Origin: Omphiscola glabra
Lineage: Eukaryota; Mollusca; Gastropoda; Lymnaeidae
Length of the DNA stretch: 64,000 nucleotides
NCBI GenBank assembly: GCA_964017045.1
Contig: OZ024795.1
Coordinates: forward strand, 53,855,350 to 53,919,349
Reading direction: 5' to 3'
Position 1 is the stretch's first letter; each line of letters opens with the position of its first letter. Below the pieces are notes generated by a model. That model did no database searches and was not told where the DNA came from. It saw nothing but the letters and a program-made list of their open reading frames with translations. The position numbers and the translations under genes are program-made. Below, one piece after another: positions 51,172-63,139 of this stretch.

Positions 51172-52958
51172 ATCATAAACTATTGGACACTCATGAGAGA
51201 GCCTATCATAAACTATTGGACACTCATGAGAGAGCCTATCATAAACTATTGGACACTCATGAGAGAGCCTATCATAAACTATTGGACACTCATGAGAGAG
51301 CCTATCATAAACTATTGGTCACTCATGAGAGAGCCTATCATAAACTATTGGACACTCATGAGAGAGCCTATCATAAACTATTGGTCACTCATGAGAGAGA
51401 GTATCATAAACTATTGGACACTCATGAGAGAGCCTATCATAAACTATTGGACACTCATGAGAGAGCCTATCATAAACTATTGGTCACTCATGAGAGAGAG
51501 TATCATAAACTATTGGTCACTCATGAGAGAGCCTATCATAAACTATTGGTCACTCATGAGAGAGAGTATCATAAACTATTGGACACTCATGAGAGAGCCT
51601 ATCATAAACTATTGGTCACTCATGAGAGAGAGTATCATAAACTATTGGACACTCATGAGAGAGCCTATCATAAACTATTGGTCACTCATGAGAGAGAGTA
51701 TCATAAACTATTGGTCACTCATGAGAGAGCCTATCATAAACTATTGGTCACTCATGAGAGAGAGTATCATAAACTATTGGACACTCATGAGAGAGCCTAT
51801 CATAAACTATTGGTCACTCATGAGAGAGAGTATCATAAACTATTGGACACTCATGAGAGAGCCTATCATAAACTATTGGTCACTCATGAGAGAGAGTATC
51901 ATAAACTATTGGTCACTCATGAGAGAGAGTATCATAAACTATTGGTCACTCATGAGAGAGAGTATCATAAACTATTGGTCACTCATGAGAGAGCCTATCA
52001 TAAACTATTGGTCACTCATGAGAGAGAGTATCATAAACTATTGGTCACTCATGAGAGAGCCTATCATAAACTATTGGTCACTCATGAGAGAGAGTATCAT
52101 AAACTATTGGTCACTCATGAGAGAGCCTATCATAAACTATTGGTCACTCATGAGAGAGAGTATCATAAACTATTGGACACTCATGAGAGAGCCTATCATA
52201 AACTATTGGTCACTCATGAGAGAGAGTATCATAAACTATTGGTCACTCATGAGAGAGAGTATCATAAACTATTGGTCACTCATGAGAGAGAGTATCATAA
52301 ACTATTGGTCACTCATGAGAGAGCCTATCATAAACTATTGGTCACTCATGAGAGAGCCTATCATAAACTATTGGTCACTCATGAGAGAGAGTATCATAAA
52401 CTATTGGTCACTCATGAGAGAGAGTATCATAAACTATTGGTCACTCATGAGAGAGAGTATCATAAACTATTGGTCACTCATGAGAGAGCCTATCATAAAC
52501 TATTGGTCACTCATGAGAGAGCCTATCATAAACTATTGGTCACTCATGAGAGAGAGTATCATAAACTATTGGTCACTCATGAGAGAGAGTATCATAAACT
52601 ATTGGTCACTCATGAGAGAGAGTATCATAAACTATTGGTCACTCATGAGAGAGCCTATCATAAACTATTGGTCACTCATGAGAGAGCCTATCATAAACTA
52701 TTGGTCACTCATGAGAGAGAGTATCATAAACTATTGGTCACTCATGAGAGAGCCTATCATAAACTATTGGTCACTCATGAGAGAGCCTATCATAAACTAT
52801 TGGTCACTCATGAGAGAGAGTATCATAAACTATTGGACACTCATGAGAGAGCCTATCATAAACTATTGGTCACTCATGAGAGAGCCTATCATAAACTATT
52901 GGTCACTCATGAGAGAGAGTATCATAAACTATTGGTCACTCATGAGAGAGCCTATCAA
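51172..52958. repeat. Minisatellite, 33 bp x 54, with internal higher-order pattern
   Basis: The unit contains cactcatgagagagcctatc and ataaactattgg. Two linked variant sites (GGA or GGT; GAGCCTAT or GAGAGTAT) mark unit types. Two plus-strand frames remain open for about 600 codons (11-residue period DTHERAYHKLL). No splice sites or non-repeat coding flank support translation. Confidence 0.97.
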
Positions 52959-52959
52959 C

Positions 52960-54350
52960 AATATATTTTTAAAATTTAAAAAATCCCTTTATTGCAAATT
53001 TTAATGACATCAACGATTATTGATCCCTATCGAATCGTAAGAAAATTTCAATAATCCTAAGGCAGATCTCTACCATTCATCTCATTTATTAGAGCTAGTT
53101 TGAAATCAATAAATGGAAATCATAAACATTTCCTTCTATTTCCCTTCGCAGGATGACTAAGTCCCGTCGTAAGGACTCTCAAGCCGGCTCCGAATAATAC
53201 TCCGGTAAGAGACGAAGCAGTCTGGTGTGTGAGGACCCCCGCTCAAAGACTTTTCAGGCAAGTTACTACTCACAACTGATTGTAAACAATTCAACAAGGT
53301 GAGCTATCAGTGGGAAAATTAAACCAAAAAAAAAAAAAAAAATTAAACACCAAAACTTTATAGCAATAGAAAAATAAATAACTTCACAATCTTTAACACA
53401 GTTTGAAACTCTAACTCTGAAAGAAAACTACTAGGAATATTGTGGGCATTACATCATAATAGGGGGTGAAAATCCTACGGAACCACCACTAATGCACTGA
53501 CTACACCACAAGTAGCGTAACACCGATAAGTTTTCGATTATAGAACATGGATGTACCCCCTACATCCCTCATCCACCCCCAAGATCACATGACCGTCATG
53601 GGACTCGGTCAGAAGCTCCGCCGTGGTCGGTGACTTTCCAAACTCATTACCGTAACAGCCGGGTGCTGTCACTCCCAGTGATGGAACACGAGTGTCACGG
53701 GACATCCATTACAAGGTAGGCCCCAAACTTGTCACTGGCGTGCCGACCTGCGGTCACGAGTGGCGGCCTTTCGCGTTTAAACACCACATTTGTCCAGGAA
53801 CCTGGCGAGGGCGTTTCAAATGAAGGTCTCCCCCCGTTTATCGCAGTTTCTTGAAATGTTAAGTCAACAGTGCAGATTTCTGCGGCGTCCACGGGAGTGT
53901 ACCGAGAGAGTGTCTGTGCCCATTGAAACAATTTATGGCTGAGCTTATGATAACGTCTCAGACCGTGGGGTCGGCAATGGATAATGGAGTTGGGGGGGGG
54001 GGGCGGCGGTGTAGTTGACAAATATGCCGTTGATGAGAAGCTCAGTGAGTAGAAAAAAAGCAATCCAGCTACTTCATATCCATTTATCTTCACTTGTTTC
54101 CTTTTCATCCATGGATACGAGATTGGGGTTGGGGGGGGGGGGGAGCGGATAATCTAGGACTCTAGAAGTTCAATGACAGGGACATTGCTTGATACGCGAG
54201 AACCTCGAACAACGCGAGAACCTCGAACAATCAAGTTTGGCCACACATTTGACTAAAATGAAACAGGTGTATAGCTTCTTTGTACCGCCCGCCCAGGACG
54301 AGAAATGTCTCTCATGGACCGCATGGACAACCCGTTCAGTTCAAGGTAAA
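52960..54350. other. Single-copy segment, no confident gene
   Basis: It contains a plus-strand exon-like spot at about 53152 (tttcccttcgcag|GATGAC). The following frame reads MTKSRRKDSQAGSE and then a stop. The part at 53540-54110 is relatively GC-rich and single-copy. Poly-G runs lie near 53992-54003 and 54131-54142. Confidence 0.4.
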
Positions 54351-54359
54351 CCATCGGTG

Positions 54360-54790
54360 CAGTTTGATCTGAGATGGTCCATGCATGATTCTGAGGTGGT
54401 CAATGCCCGATTCTGAGGTGGTTCATGCATGATTCTGAGATGGTCCAAGCATGATTCTGAGGTGGTCCATGCCTGATTCTGAGGTGGTCCATGCATGATT
54501 CTGAGATGGTCCATGCATGATTCTGAGTTGGTCCATGCATGATTCTGAGATGGTCCATGCATGATTCTGAGATGGTCCATGCATGACTCTGAGATGGTCC
54601 ATGCATGATTCTGAGATGGTCCATGCATGATTCTGAGATGGTCCATGCATGATTCTGAGATGGTCCATGCATGATTCTGAGATGGCCCATGCATGATTCT
54701 GAGATGGCCCATGCATGATTCTGAGATTGGAAATGCATGATTCTGAGATGGACCATGCATGATTCTGAGATGGGCCATGCATGATTCTGG
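54360..54790. repeat. Minisatellite, 22 bp x 20
   Basis: Unit gattctgagatggtccatgc plus AT. Confidence 0.96.
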
Positions 54791-54889
54791 GCGTCTTTCT
54801 ATGTTGGATTATATGCAGGATACATCATAAATGTATTTTGTATTTAAGACTATGGGCGTAATTTATATGAGGGGCAAGAAACTCTAGGA

Positions 54890-56030
54890 TGATTGTCTTG
54901 AGGTCGTCTCTCGTATGATAGATTTGGGTCGCCACACATGGTGGTCAAAGACGTCTCTCGTATGATAGATTTGGGTCGCCACACATGGTGGTCAAAGACG
55001 TCTCTCGTATCATAGATTTGGGTTGCCACACATGGTGGTCAAAGACGTCTCTCGTATCATAGATTTGGGTCGCCACACATGGTGGTCAAAGACGTCTCTC
55101 GTATCATAGATTTGGGTCGCCACACATGGTGGTCAAAGACGTCTCTCGTATTATAGATTTGGGTCGCCACACATGGTGGTCAAAGACGTCTCTTGTATCA
55201 TAGATTTGGGTCGCCACACATGGTGGTCAAAGACGTCCCTCTATCAGAGATTTGGGTCGCCACACATGGTGGTCGAAGACGTCTCTCGTATCATAGATTT
55301 GGGTCGCCACACATGGTGGTCAAAGACGTCTCTCGTATCATAGATTTGGGTCGCCACACATGGTGGTCAAAGACGTCTCTCGTATCATAGATTTGGGTCG
55401 CCACACATGGTGGTCAAAGACGTCCCTCTATCAGAGATTTGGGTCGCCACACACGGTGGTCAAAGACGTCTCTCGTATCATAGATTTGGGTCGCCACACA
55501 TGGTGGTCAAAGACGTCTCTCGTATCATAGATTTGGGTCGCCACACATGGTGGTCAAAGACGTCTCTCGTATCAGAGATTTGGGGCGTCACACATGGTGG
55601 TCAAAGACGTCTCTCGTATCAGAGATTTGGGGCGTCACACATGGTGGTCAAAGACTTCTCTCGTATCAGAGATTTGGGGCGTCACACATGGTGGTCAAAG
55701 ACGTCTCTCGTATCAGAGATTTGGGGCGCCACACATGGTGGTCAAAGACGTCTCTCGTATCAGAGATTTGGGTCGCCACACATGGTGGTCGAAGACGTCT
55801 CTCGTATCATAGATTTGGGTCGCCACACATGGTGGTCAAAGACGTCTCTCGTATCAGAGATTTGGGGCGTCACACATGGTGGTCAAAGACGTCTCTCGTA
55901 TCAGAGATTTGGGGCGTCACACATGGTGGTCAAAGACGTCTCTCGTATCAGAGATTTGGGGCGTCACACATGGTGGTCAAAGACGTCTCTCGTATTATAG
56001 ATTTGGGGCGCCACACATGGTAGTAAGAGG
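54890..56030. repeat. Minisatellite, 47 bp x 24
   Basis: The unit contains gacgtctctcgtatcataga, then tttgggtcgccacacatggt, then ggtcaaa. Two haplotypes (ATAGATTTGGGTCGCC and AGAGATTTGGGGCGTC) are grouped in blocks. Confidence 0.96.
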
Positions 56031-56569
56031 CGTCTCTTCGCTGACGGAATATGATGACCTATCTGTTATTCTACAAATGTTGATACAAAGTTTCACGACG
56101 CCCCCCTTTATCCGCTGCACCATAAACACTGTGAGATAAGCGATGCTTATCATGTCGGAAAGTCTGCTCACAGCGCGGGGCCTTCTGTGCACAGCGCTAC
56201 AAGAAACAGCCCGGTACCATCGTGGACACAGAGCATAAACGGCATGGACCAGCCGAGACGATAAGGAGCACAGCTTGTCTACGGCAGAGAGGGTGGCATG
56301 TGGACGAACGGAGAGACAGCAAAGAAATGACTTAGTGTTACCATCTCTGATAAATAGTTGAAATTCCAAAGAAAATTGCACAGCGATCCCATTAAAATGT
56401 ATCTTTAAAATTGAGGCTGAATATGGTCAGCTGCCTCCCCCTCGGCCAAGACGCACGCTCCTGATCATTTCATCCATCACTTAACACGGGGAATATGTAA
56501 CTTATATCAATGGGTTAACACACTCAGGCACACACAAAATACAACAACAGAGCTTGCAGAGCGTACTAA
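56031..56569. other. Single-copy segment, no gene recognised
   Basis: Moderately GC-rich around 56090-56330. Neither strand gives a frame with recognisable domains or a convincing exon. Confidence 0.4.
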
Positions 56570-57370
56570 TCCACTAGCCAAGTAGGTTGCCGATCATTCT
56601 ACTCCATTATAGTCAAGTAGATTGCCGACCATACTACTCCATTAGAGCCAAGTAGATTGCAGATCATTTTACTCCATTAGAGCCAAGTAGATTTCCGATC
56701 TTACTAACAGAAGAGCAATGAAGTTCTATGTAAGTTGACAAGTGGAAGGGCGTTCTATGTAAGTTGACAAGTGGAAGGGCGTTCTATGTAAGTTGACAAG
56801 TGGAAGAGAGTTCTATGTAAGTTGACAAGTGGAAGAGATTTCTATGTAAGTTGACAAGTGGAAGGGCTTTCTATGTAAGTTGACAAGTGGAAGAGAGTTT
56901 TATGTAAGTTGACAAGTGGAAGAGAGTACTATGTAAGTTGACAAGTGAAAGAGAGTACTATGTAAGTTGACAAGTGAAAGAGAGTACTAAAGTTGACAAG
57001 TGGAAGAGAATTCTATGTAAGTTGAAAAGTGGAAGAGAGTTTTATGTAAGTTGACAAGTGGAAGAGAGTTCTATGTACGTTGACAAGTGGAAGAGAGTTC
57101 TATGTAAGTTGACAAGTGGAAGAGAGTTCTATGTAAGTTGACAAGTGGAAGAGAGTACTATAGTTGACAAGTGGAAGAGCGTTCTATGTAAGTTGACAAG
57201 TGGAAGAGCGTTCTATGTAAGTTGACAAGTGGAAGAACGTTCTATGTAAGTTGACAAGTGGAAGAGAGTACTAAAGTTGACAAGTGGAAGAGAGTTCTAT
57301 GTAAGTTGACAAGTGGAAGAGCGTTCTATGTAAGTTGACAAGTGGAAGAGCGTTCTAAGTGAGTTGACAA
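56570..57370. repeat. Two adjacent minisatellites (about 35 bp x 4; 29 bp x 22)
   Basis: The first contains ccaagtagattgccgatcat (56570-56705). The second contains tatgtaagttgacaagtgga (56720-57370), with some units shortened by loss of ATGTA. Confidence 0.93.
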
Positions 57371-57734
57371 GGATTAGAGATACTGTTCAATTTAAAAGGG
57401 TGAGACAGGCCACGACGAGATCTTCAAAAACACGGGGAGCTCTTAAAGCTGTATCAAGCCCGCATCAAGACATCAACCCGCCAGCTAGAGTCCCGACCCA
57501 CGTATCTCTTAGGACCATAACTTAAGCGCCATGACAGTGGGGAGCATTTTGTAAATGATGCCCCCCCCCCTCCCATGGGATTCCTTAACAAAGTCGTCCA
57601 CTCTTATTAACCATCAACGCACGGGGAACATCACAACAAGTGTCCACTCTGTCCTACAATATGATGTGGGTCAGACACGATTATGTCAAATGTAAACAAA
57701 AAGCCTGACCCTACGGAGCAGCGCTATTTTGAGA
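57371..57734. other. Single-copy spacer between arrays
   Basis: No exon or element recognised. A C-run lies at 57561-57571. Confidence 0.4.
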
Positions 57735-58885
57735 TCTACAACATGAGTGCTAGATGCTGCTCACATACGTCCTGTTGAGATCTACAACATGAGTGCTAGA
57801 TGCTGCTCACATACGTCCTGTTGAGATCTACAACATGAGTGATGGATGCTGCTCACATACGTCCTGTTGAGATCTACAACATGAGTGATGGATGCTGCTC
57901 ACATACGTCCTGTTGAGATCTACAACATGAGTGATGGATGCTGCTCACATACGTCCTGTTGAGATCTACAACATGAGTGATGGATGCTGCTCACATACGT
58001 CCTGTTGAGATCTACAACATGAGTGATGGATGCTGCTCACATACGTCCTGTTGAGATCTACAACATGAGTGATGGATGCTGCTCACATACGTCCTGTTGA
58101 GATCTACAACATGAGTGATGGATGCTGCTCACATACGTCCTATTGAGATCTACCACATGAGTGATGGATGCTGCTCACATACGTCCTGTTGAGATCTACA
58201 TCATGAGTGATGGATGCTGCTCACATACGTCCTGTTGAGATCTACAACATGAGTGATGGATGCTGCTCACATACGTCCTGTTGAGATCTACAACATGAGT
58301 GATGGATGCTGCTCACATACGTCCTGTTGAGATCTACAACATGAGTGATGGATGCTGCTCACATACGTCCTGTTGAGATCTACAACATGAGTGATGGATG
58401 CTGCTCACATACGTCCTGTTGAGATCTACAACAGAAATGTTTGATGCTGCTCACATACGTCCTGTTGAGATCTACAACAGGATTGTTTGATGCTGCTCAC
58501 ATACGTCCTGTTGAGATCTACAACATGAGTGATGGATGCTGCTCACATACGTCCTGTTGAGATCTACAACATGAGTGATGGATGCTGCTCACATGCGTCC
58601 TGTTGAGATCTACAACATGAGTGATGGATGCTGCTCACATACGTCCTGTTGAGATCTACAACATGAGTGATGGATGCTGCTCACATACGTCCTGTTGAGA
58701 TCTACAACATGAGTGATGGATGCTGCTCACATACGTCCTGTTGAGATCTACAACAGGATTGTTTGATGCTGCTCACATACGTCCTGTTGAGATCTACAAC
58801 AGGATTGTTTGATGCTGCTCACATACGTCCTGTTGAGATCTGCAACAGGATTGTTTGATGCTGCCCACACGCGTCCTGTTGTTTG
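57735..58885. repeat. Minisatellite, 46 bp x 25
   Basis: The unit contains gagatctacaacatgagtga, then tggatgctgctcacatacgt, then cctgtt. A second type with acaggattgtttgatgctgc appears in two places. Confidence 0.96.
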
Positions 58886-60847
58886 AACAAATGTATTATC
58901 AAGAGCCTATTGGGGGGGGGGGGGTGGCTTTGTACCAATGACAACGCCGCTGACGCTATTGGCAGAGAAGGTTCCATTTTTTATATCTTATAAATAAAAT
59001 GACCACGTTTATACAAGTACACCAGATTTATACAAGTACACCAGGTTTATACAAGTACACCAGGTTTACACAAATACACCAGGTAAAACGCTTCGCGTAA
59101 ACAACAAAAGCAAAACATAAAGTTAAACATTGAAAGATAGAGTTTTTATCTAAAACATTGAATGATTGAGTTCGGTATTATCTAAAACATTGAATGAATG
59201 AATTCGGTATTGCATAAAACAATGAATGATTGTGTTCATTTTATATATAACATTAAAATCGAGTTTATTTTTTTAAATCACGATTTTATCGATCATACTG
59301 GAATTTTAGTAGAATTTCACCAAATGGAATAAAACTCCCACGTTGAATTCACTGTGATTTCCATAAGAACCATTTCTCGCACTAAAGAATACACAACACT
59401 AGCACCACTTTTCACTTCAGCACCACTTTTCACTTCAGCACTATTTTAAACGGGACATTCATGCCAGAATATGTGTAGAAATGAACGAATGCTTGAGCCG
59501 GTCGCTTTGTATTCTCTGCAGAGCTGCTTAGATGAACTCCACAAACCGTCTGTCAACAAACAACATGGCCACAGAGTAGAACGGCGGTTACAAACAGCAG
59601 AGTCACAACAAGCACTACGGGCTACGGTACAAGGAGCTATGCAGCAGGGGGGTGCAACAGGGGTGACCTGGGAGTGGGTCAACAAGAGGGTAAGCCAGGT
59701 AGGTATGGTGGAGGCAAACAGTGGGGGGACACGGCTGGGTAAACACAGAGATAATGAGTGTGTGGAGACAAGTGACGACGAATAAATATAGCTCCATCTG
59801 CATAGATACATATCTGAGGCTAGGTTTGACGAGTTGTGTGTGTGTGTGGTGTATGTGTGTGTGGTGTGTGTGTGTGCGTATTGGACATTGGTAATGACAC
59901 GCATGTTAAGGGCACATGGAGTTGGTTCTCGTACTCTGAACACTGCTTGAAAAGAAGAGTTCTTCAACTATATAACACATTGAACTTCTTGATGGGGATG
60001 AGATCATGTATTTGAAACCCATGAATGAACGCGATTAACGTTGACCACGATCCGATTCACTTTGACCACAATCCGATTCACTTTGACCACAATCCAACTG
60101 TGCGCACTCATTTGTCGCATCATAGTTGGTTCCATTGTATTGGCCTGTCAGAGTAGGAAAACTTAGTATGGCATAGTAGATACTCAAGTATCTGTAGAAT
60201 GGCACAGTAGATACTTAAGTATCTATAGAATGGCACAGTCGATACTACATAGTCGATACTAAAATATATATAGAATGGCATAGTTGATACCAAAGTAACT
60301 GTAGTATGATATAGTAGAAATAAAAAATTATGTGTAAAATGCCATAGTAGATAGTATCTTTAAAAAGTATGTATTTATACACAAGTCAGTGACCCCCGGA
60401 TTAAAGGAGTTAAGACCAGTTTGAGGATCCGTGGCCAGAGAGCATACGAGAGGACGTGTAAAGGGCAAAAAAGACAAACATCGTTAGGTGCTACACACGG
60501 TGTCAGCTTTACAACTAAAGTCAGGGGGGTCATCATCATGGCACACACTTACGTCATACTTCATACACGTGACAGGGCGATAAACAGTGCAGTTTTGTCT
60601 AAGACCAATCAATTGTCATTGTTGGAAACACGGGCAGCAAACAAGGCACGCTTTGCCCTTGACTAATTATTTGACGTTTATCTCCCCTGCTTGTTTTAGT
60701 TTTACCTGCAAAGTTGAAAAGTCCCATGTTAAATTTAATGACTAGATATTACCACAGGGGCGGGGCAAAAAAAAAGGGGGGGGGGTAAAGAGGAGAAAGG
60801 GATGTGCATCAATTACAAATTGAAGGCAACATGATCTCTACGAGTTG
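58886..60847. other. Mostly single-copy segment, no confident gene
   Basis: Contents: a poly-G run (58911-58924), a short acaagtacaccaggtttat repeat (59010-59085), the exon-like plus-strand segment listed separately, a (TG)n stretch (59836-59876), a degenerate gtagatact/atggcatag repeat (60155-60345) and a poly-G run near 60776. Confidence 0.4.
59518..59691 (+). CDS. Exon-like open segment, unrecognised, plus strand
   Basis: A pyrimidine-rich acceptor (ctttgtattctctgcag|AGC) precedes an open frame of about 58 codons ending at AAGAGG|GTAAGC. It reads SCLDELHKPSVNKQHGHRVE, RRLQTAESQQALRATVQGAM and GVTWEWVNKR. It is not repetitive, and its composition looks protein-like (Gln- and Ala-rich helix). 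No family is recognised and no partner exon was found nearby, so this is a weak candidate. Confidence 0.18.
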
Positions 60848-61815
60848 TCAGATCATAACACTGATCAGATTCCCTGTCTTAGCCTTAGCCCAGATCATAA
60901 CACTGACAAGATTCCCTGTCTCACCCTCGGCCCAGATCATAACACTGACCTGATTCCCTGTTTCAACCTCGGCCCAGATCATAACACTGACCAGATTCCC
61001 TGTCTCCCCCTCGGCCCAGATCATAACACTGACCTGATTCCCTGTCTCACTCTCAACCCAGATCATAACACTGACCAGATTCCCTGTCTCACCTTAGGCC
61101 CAGATCATAACACTGACCAGATTCCCTGTCTCACTCTCAGCCCAGATCATAACACTGACCTGATTCCCTGTCTCACTCTCAGCCCAGATCATAACACTGA
61201 CCAGATTCCCTGTCTCACCTTAGGCCCAGATCATAACACTGACCAGATTCCCTGTCTCACTCTCAGCCCAGATCATAACACTGACCAGATTCCCTGTCTC
61301 ACCTTAGGCCCAGATCATAACACTGACAAGATTCCCTGTCTCACTCTCAGCCCAGATCATAACACTGACCAGATTTCCTGTCTCACCTTCGGCCCAGATC
61401 ATAACACTGACCAGATTCCCTGTCTCACTCTCAGCCCAGATCATAACACTGACCAGATTCCCTGTCTCACCTTCGGCCCAGATCATAACACTGACCAGAT
61501 TCCCTGTCTCACTCTCAGCCCAGATCATAACACTGACCAGATTCCCTGTCTCACCTTAGGCCCAGATCACAACACTGACAAGATTCCCTGTCTCACTCTC
61601 AGCCCAGATCATAACACTGACCAGATTCCCTGTCTCACCTTCGGCCCAGATCATAACACTGACCAGATTCCCTGTCTCTCTCTCAGCCCAGATCACAACA
61701 CTGACCAGATTCCCTGTCTCACCTTCGGCCCAGATCATAACACTGACCTGATTCCCTGTCTCACCTTAGGCCCAGATCATAACACTGACCAGATTCCCTG
61801 TCTCACTCTCAACCC
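60848..61815. repeat. Minisatellite, 42 bp x 23
   Basis: The unit contains cagatcataacactgaccag then attccctgtctcactctcag. A 14-residue periodic plus-strand frame (PDHNTDQIPCLTLS) stays open for over 300 codons. Variants CTCAGC, CTTAGG and CTTCGG alternate. Noncoding in my view. Confidence 0.96.
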
Positions 61816-61904
61816 AAAGCCCACCCATGGGCGGCAGATCGATGCAGCGACCGGAACTTGACCGTGGGAAATGACGTCACTACTTGGACAGTCGTACAAC
61901 TAGC

Positions 61905-62635
61905 GTCGGAATGAAGGTCTGTTGAGCTGAACTCGGTGTGTGTCACCTCATAGTTATGTGAGTCAAGAATGAAGGTCTGTTGAGCTGAACTCGGTGTGTG
62001 TCACCTCATAGTTATGTGAGTCAAGGATGAAGGTCTGTTGAGCTGAACTCGGTGTGTGTCACCTCATAGTTATGTGTGTCAAGAATGAAGGTCTGTTGAG
62101 CTGAACTCGGTGTGTGTCACCTCATAGTTATGTGTGTCAAGAATGAAGGTCTCTTGGGCTGAACTCGGTGTGTGTCACCTCATAGTTATGTGAGTCAAGA
62201 ATGAAGGACCCTTGGGCTGAACGCGGTGTGTGTCACCTCATAGTTATGTGTGTCAAGAATGAAGGTCTGTTGAGCTGAACTCGGTGTGCGTCACCTCATA
62301 GTTATGTGTGTCAAGAATGAAGGTCTCTTGGGCTGAACTCGGTGTGTGTCACCTCATAGTTATGTGTGTCAAGAATGAAGGTCTCTTGGGCTGAACTCGG
62401 TGTGTGTCACCTTATAGTTATGTGTGTCAAGAATGAAGGTCTGTTGAGCTGAAATCGGTGTGTGTCACCTCATAGTTATGTGTGTCAAGAATGAAGGTCT
62501 GTTGAGCTGAACTCGGTGTGTGTCACCTCATAGTTATGTGTCAAGAATGAAGGTCTCGTGGGCTGAACTCGGTGTGTGTCACCGCATAGTTATGTGTGTC
62601 AAGAATGAAGGTCTGTTAAGCTGAACTCTTTGGGG
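61905..62635. repeat. Minisatellite, 58 bp x 12.5
   Basis: The unit contains gaatgaaggtctgttgagct, then gaactcggtgtgtgtcacct, then catagttatgtgtgtcaa. Confidence 0.96.
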
Positions 62636-62771
62636 TGTTAACGGGAGAAATGGTTGAAGTCGCCCTCAAACCAGATGTGGAACCGAGACCCCAGCAGAAG
62701 ATGGACATATTTATTGTCTGACAAGATGGGCTTTGTTGGAAAGAATGCAAAACTTGACCATTGCATTAGAG

Positions 62772-63033
62772 AAGGCCTGCACAACATACGGCCCGCGGGC
62801 ATATGCGGCCCGCCAGCACCCACTTAGTGGCCCGCCAGCACCCACTTTGTGGCCCGCCAGCACCCACTTTGTGGCCCGCCAGCACCCACTTTGCAGCCCG
62901 CGGAGTAACGAAATATTCTTTAATATCATTATTTTCTTAATAGCTTTCCCCACTGTCTCATTTTTCTTTCGGCCCGCACAAGTTTTTAATAAGGTCGTAC
63001 GGCCCGCCTTACATTTTGAGTTGTGCAGGCCTG
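62772..63033 (+). mobile_element. hAT-like nonautonomous transposon, copy B
   Basis: Terminal inverted repeats AAGGCCTGCACAACATAC and GAGTTGTGCAGGCCTG. The flanking 8 bp are CATTAGAG and TATTAGAG (7 of 8 identical). It shares its right half with copy A and carries four 22-bp units (AGCACCCACTTTGTGGCCCG) at the same internal place. The TIR resembles CAGGCCTGCACAAC hAT families. It has no coding capacity. Confidence 0.82.
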
Positions 63034-63049
63034 TATTAGAGTATTGACG

Positions 63050-63130
63050 TCTCACCAGTTCACCATAGTATCAGAGTGTAGACGACTCACCAGTTGACCA
63101 TTGTATCAGAGTGTAGACGACTCACCAGTT
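63050..63130. repeat. Short array, about 35 bp x 2-3, interrupted by hAT copy B
   Basis: The unit contains cagagtgtagacgactcacc. The left flank of the transposon (gaccattgcattagag) looks like part of the same unit. Confidence 0.75.
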
Positions 63131-63139
63131 GACCATTGA

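Noticed and set aside
51183..53004. Two overlapping plus-strand frames of about 600 codons
   Set aside because: They come entirely from the 33-bp repeat (period of 11 residues). Two frames are open at once, and the ends fall at the array edges.
53695..54108. 137-codon minus-strand frame
   Set aside because: No recognisable domain, includes a poly-G-derived proline run, and no splice partner was identified. Left as single-copy intergenic or intronic sequence.
56000..56381. 128-codon minus-strand frame
   Set aside because: No domain, and its start lies in unremarkable sequence. Nothing links it to the PDZ-GEF N-terminus that was being sought.
59446..59967. 173-codon minus-strand frame
   Set aside because: It includes the (CA)n-derived HTHTT stretch and shows no domain. 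The opposite strand gives a better, though still weak, exon-like segment.
60845..61861. 338-codon frame with PDHNTDQIPCLTLS periods
   Set aside because: Pure 42-bp minisatellite with no signal peptide, domain or non-repeat extension. I considered a secreted repeat protein but see no support.
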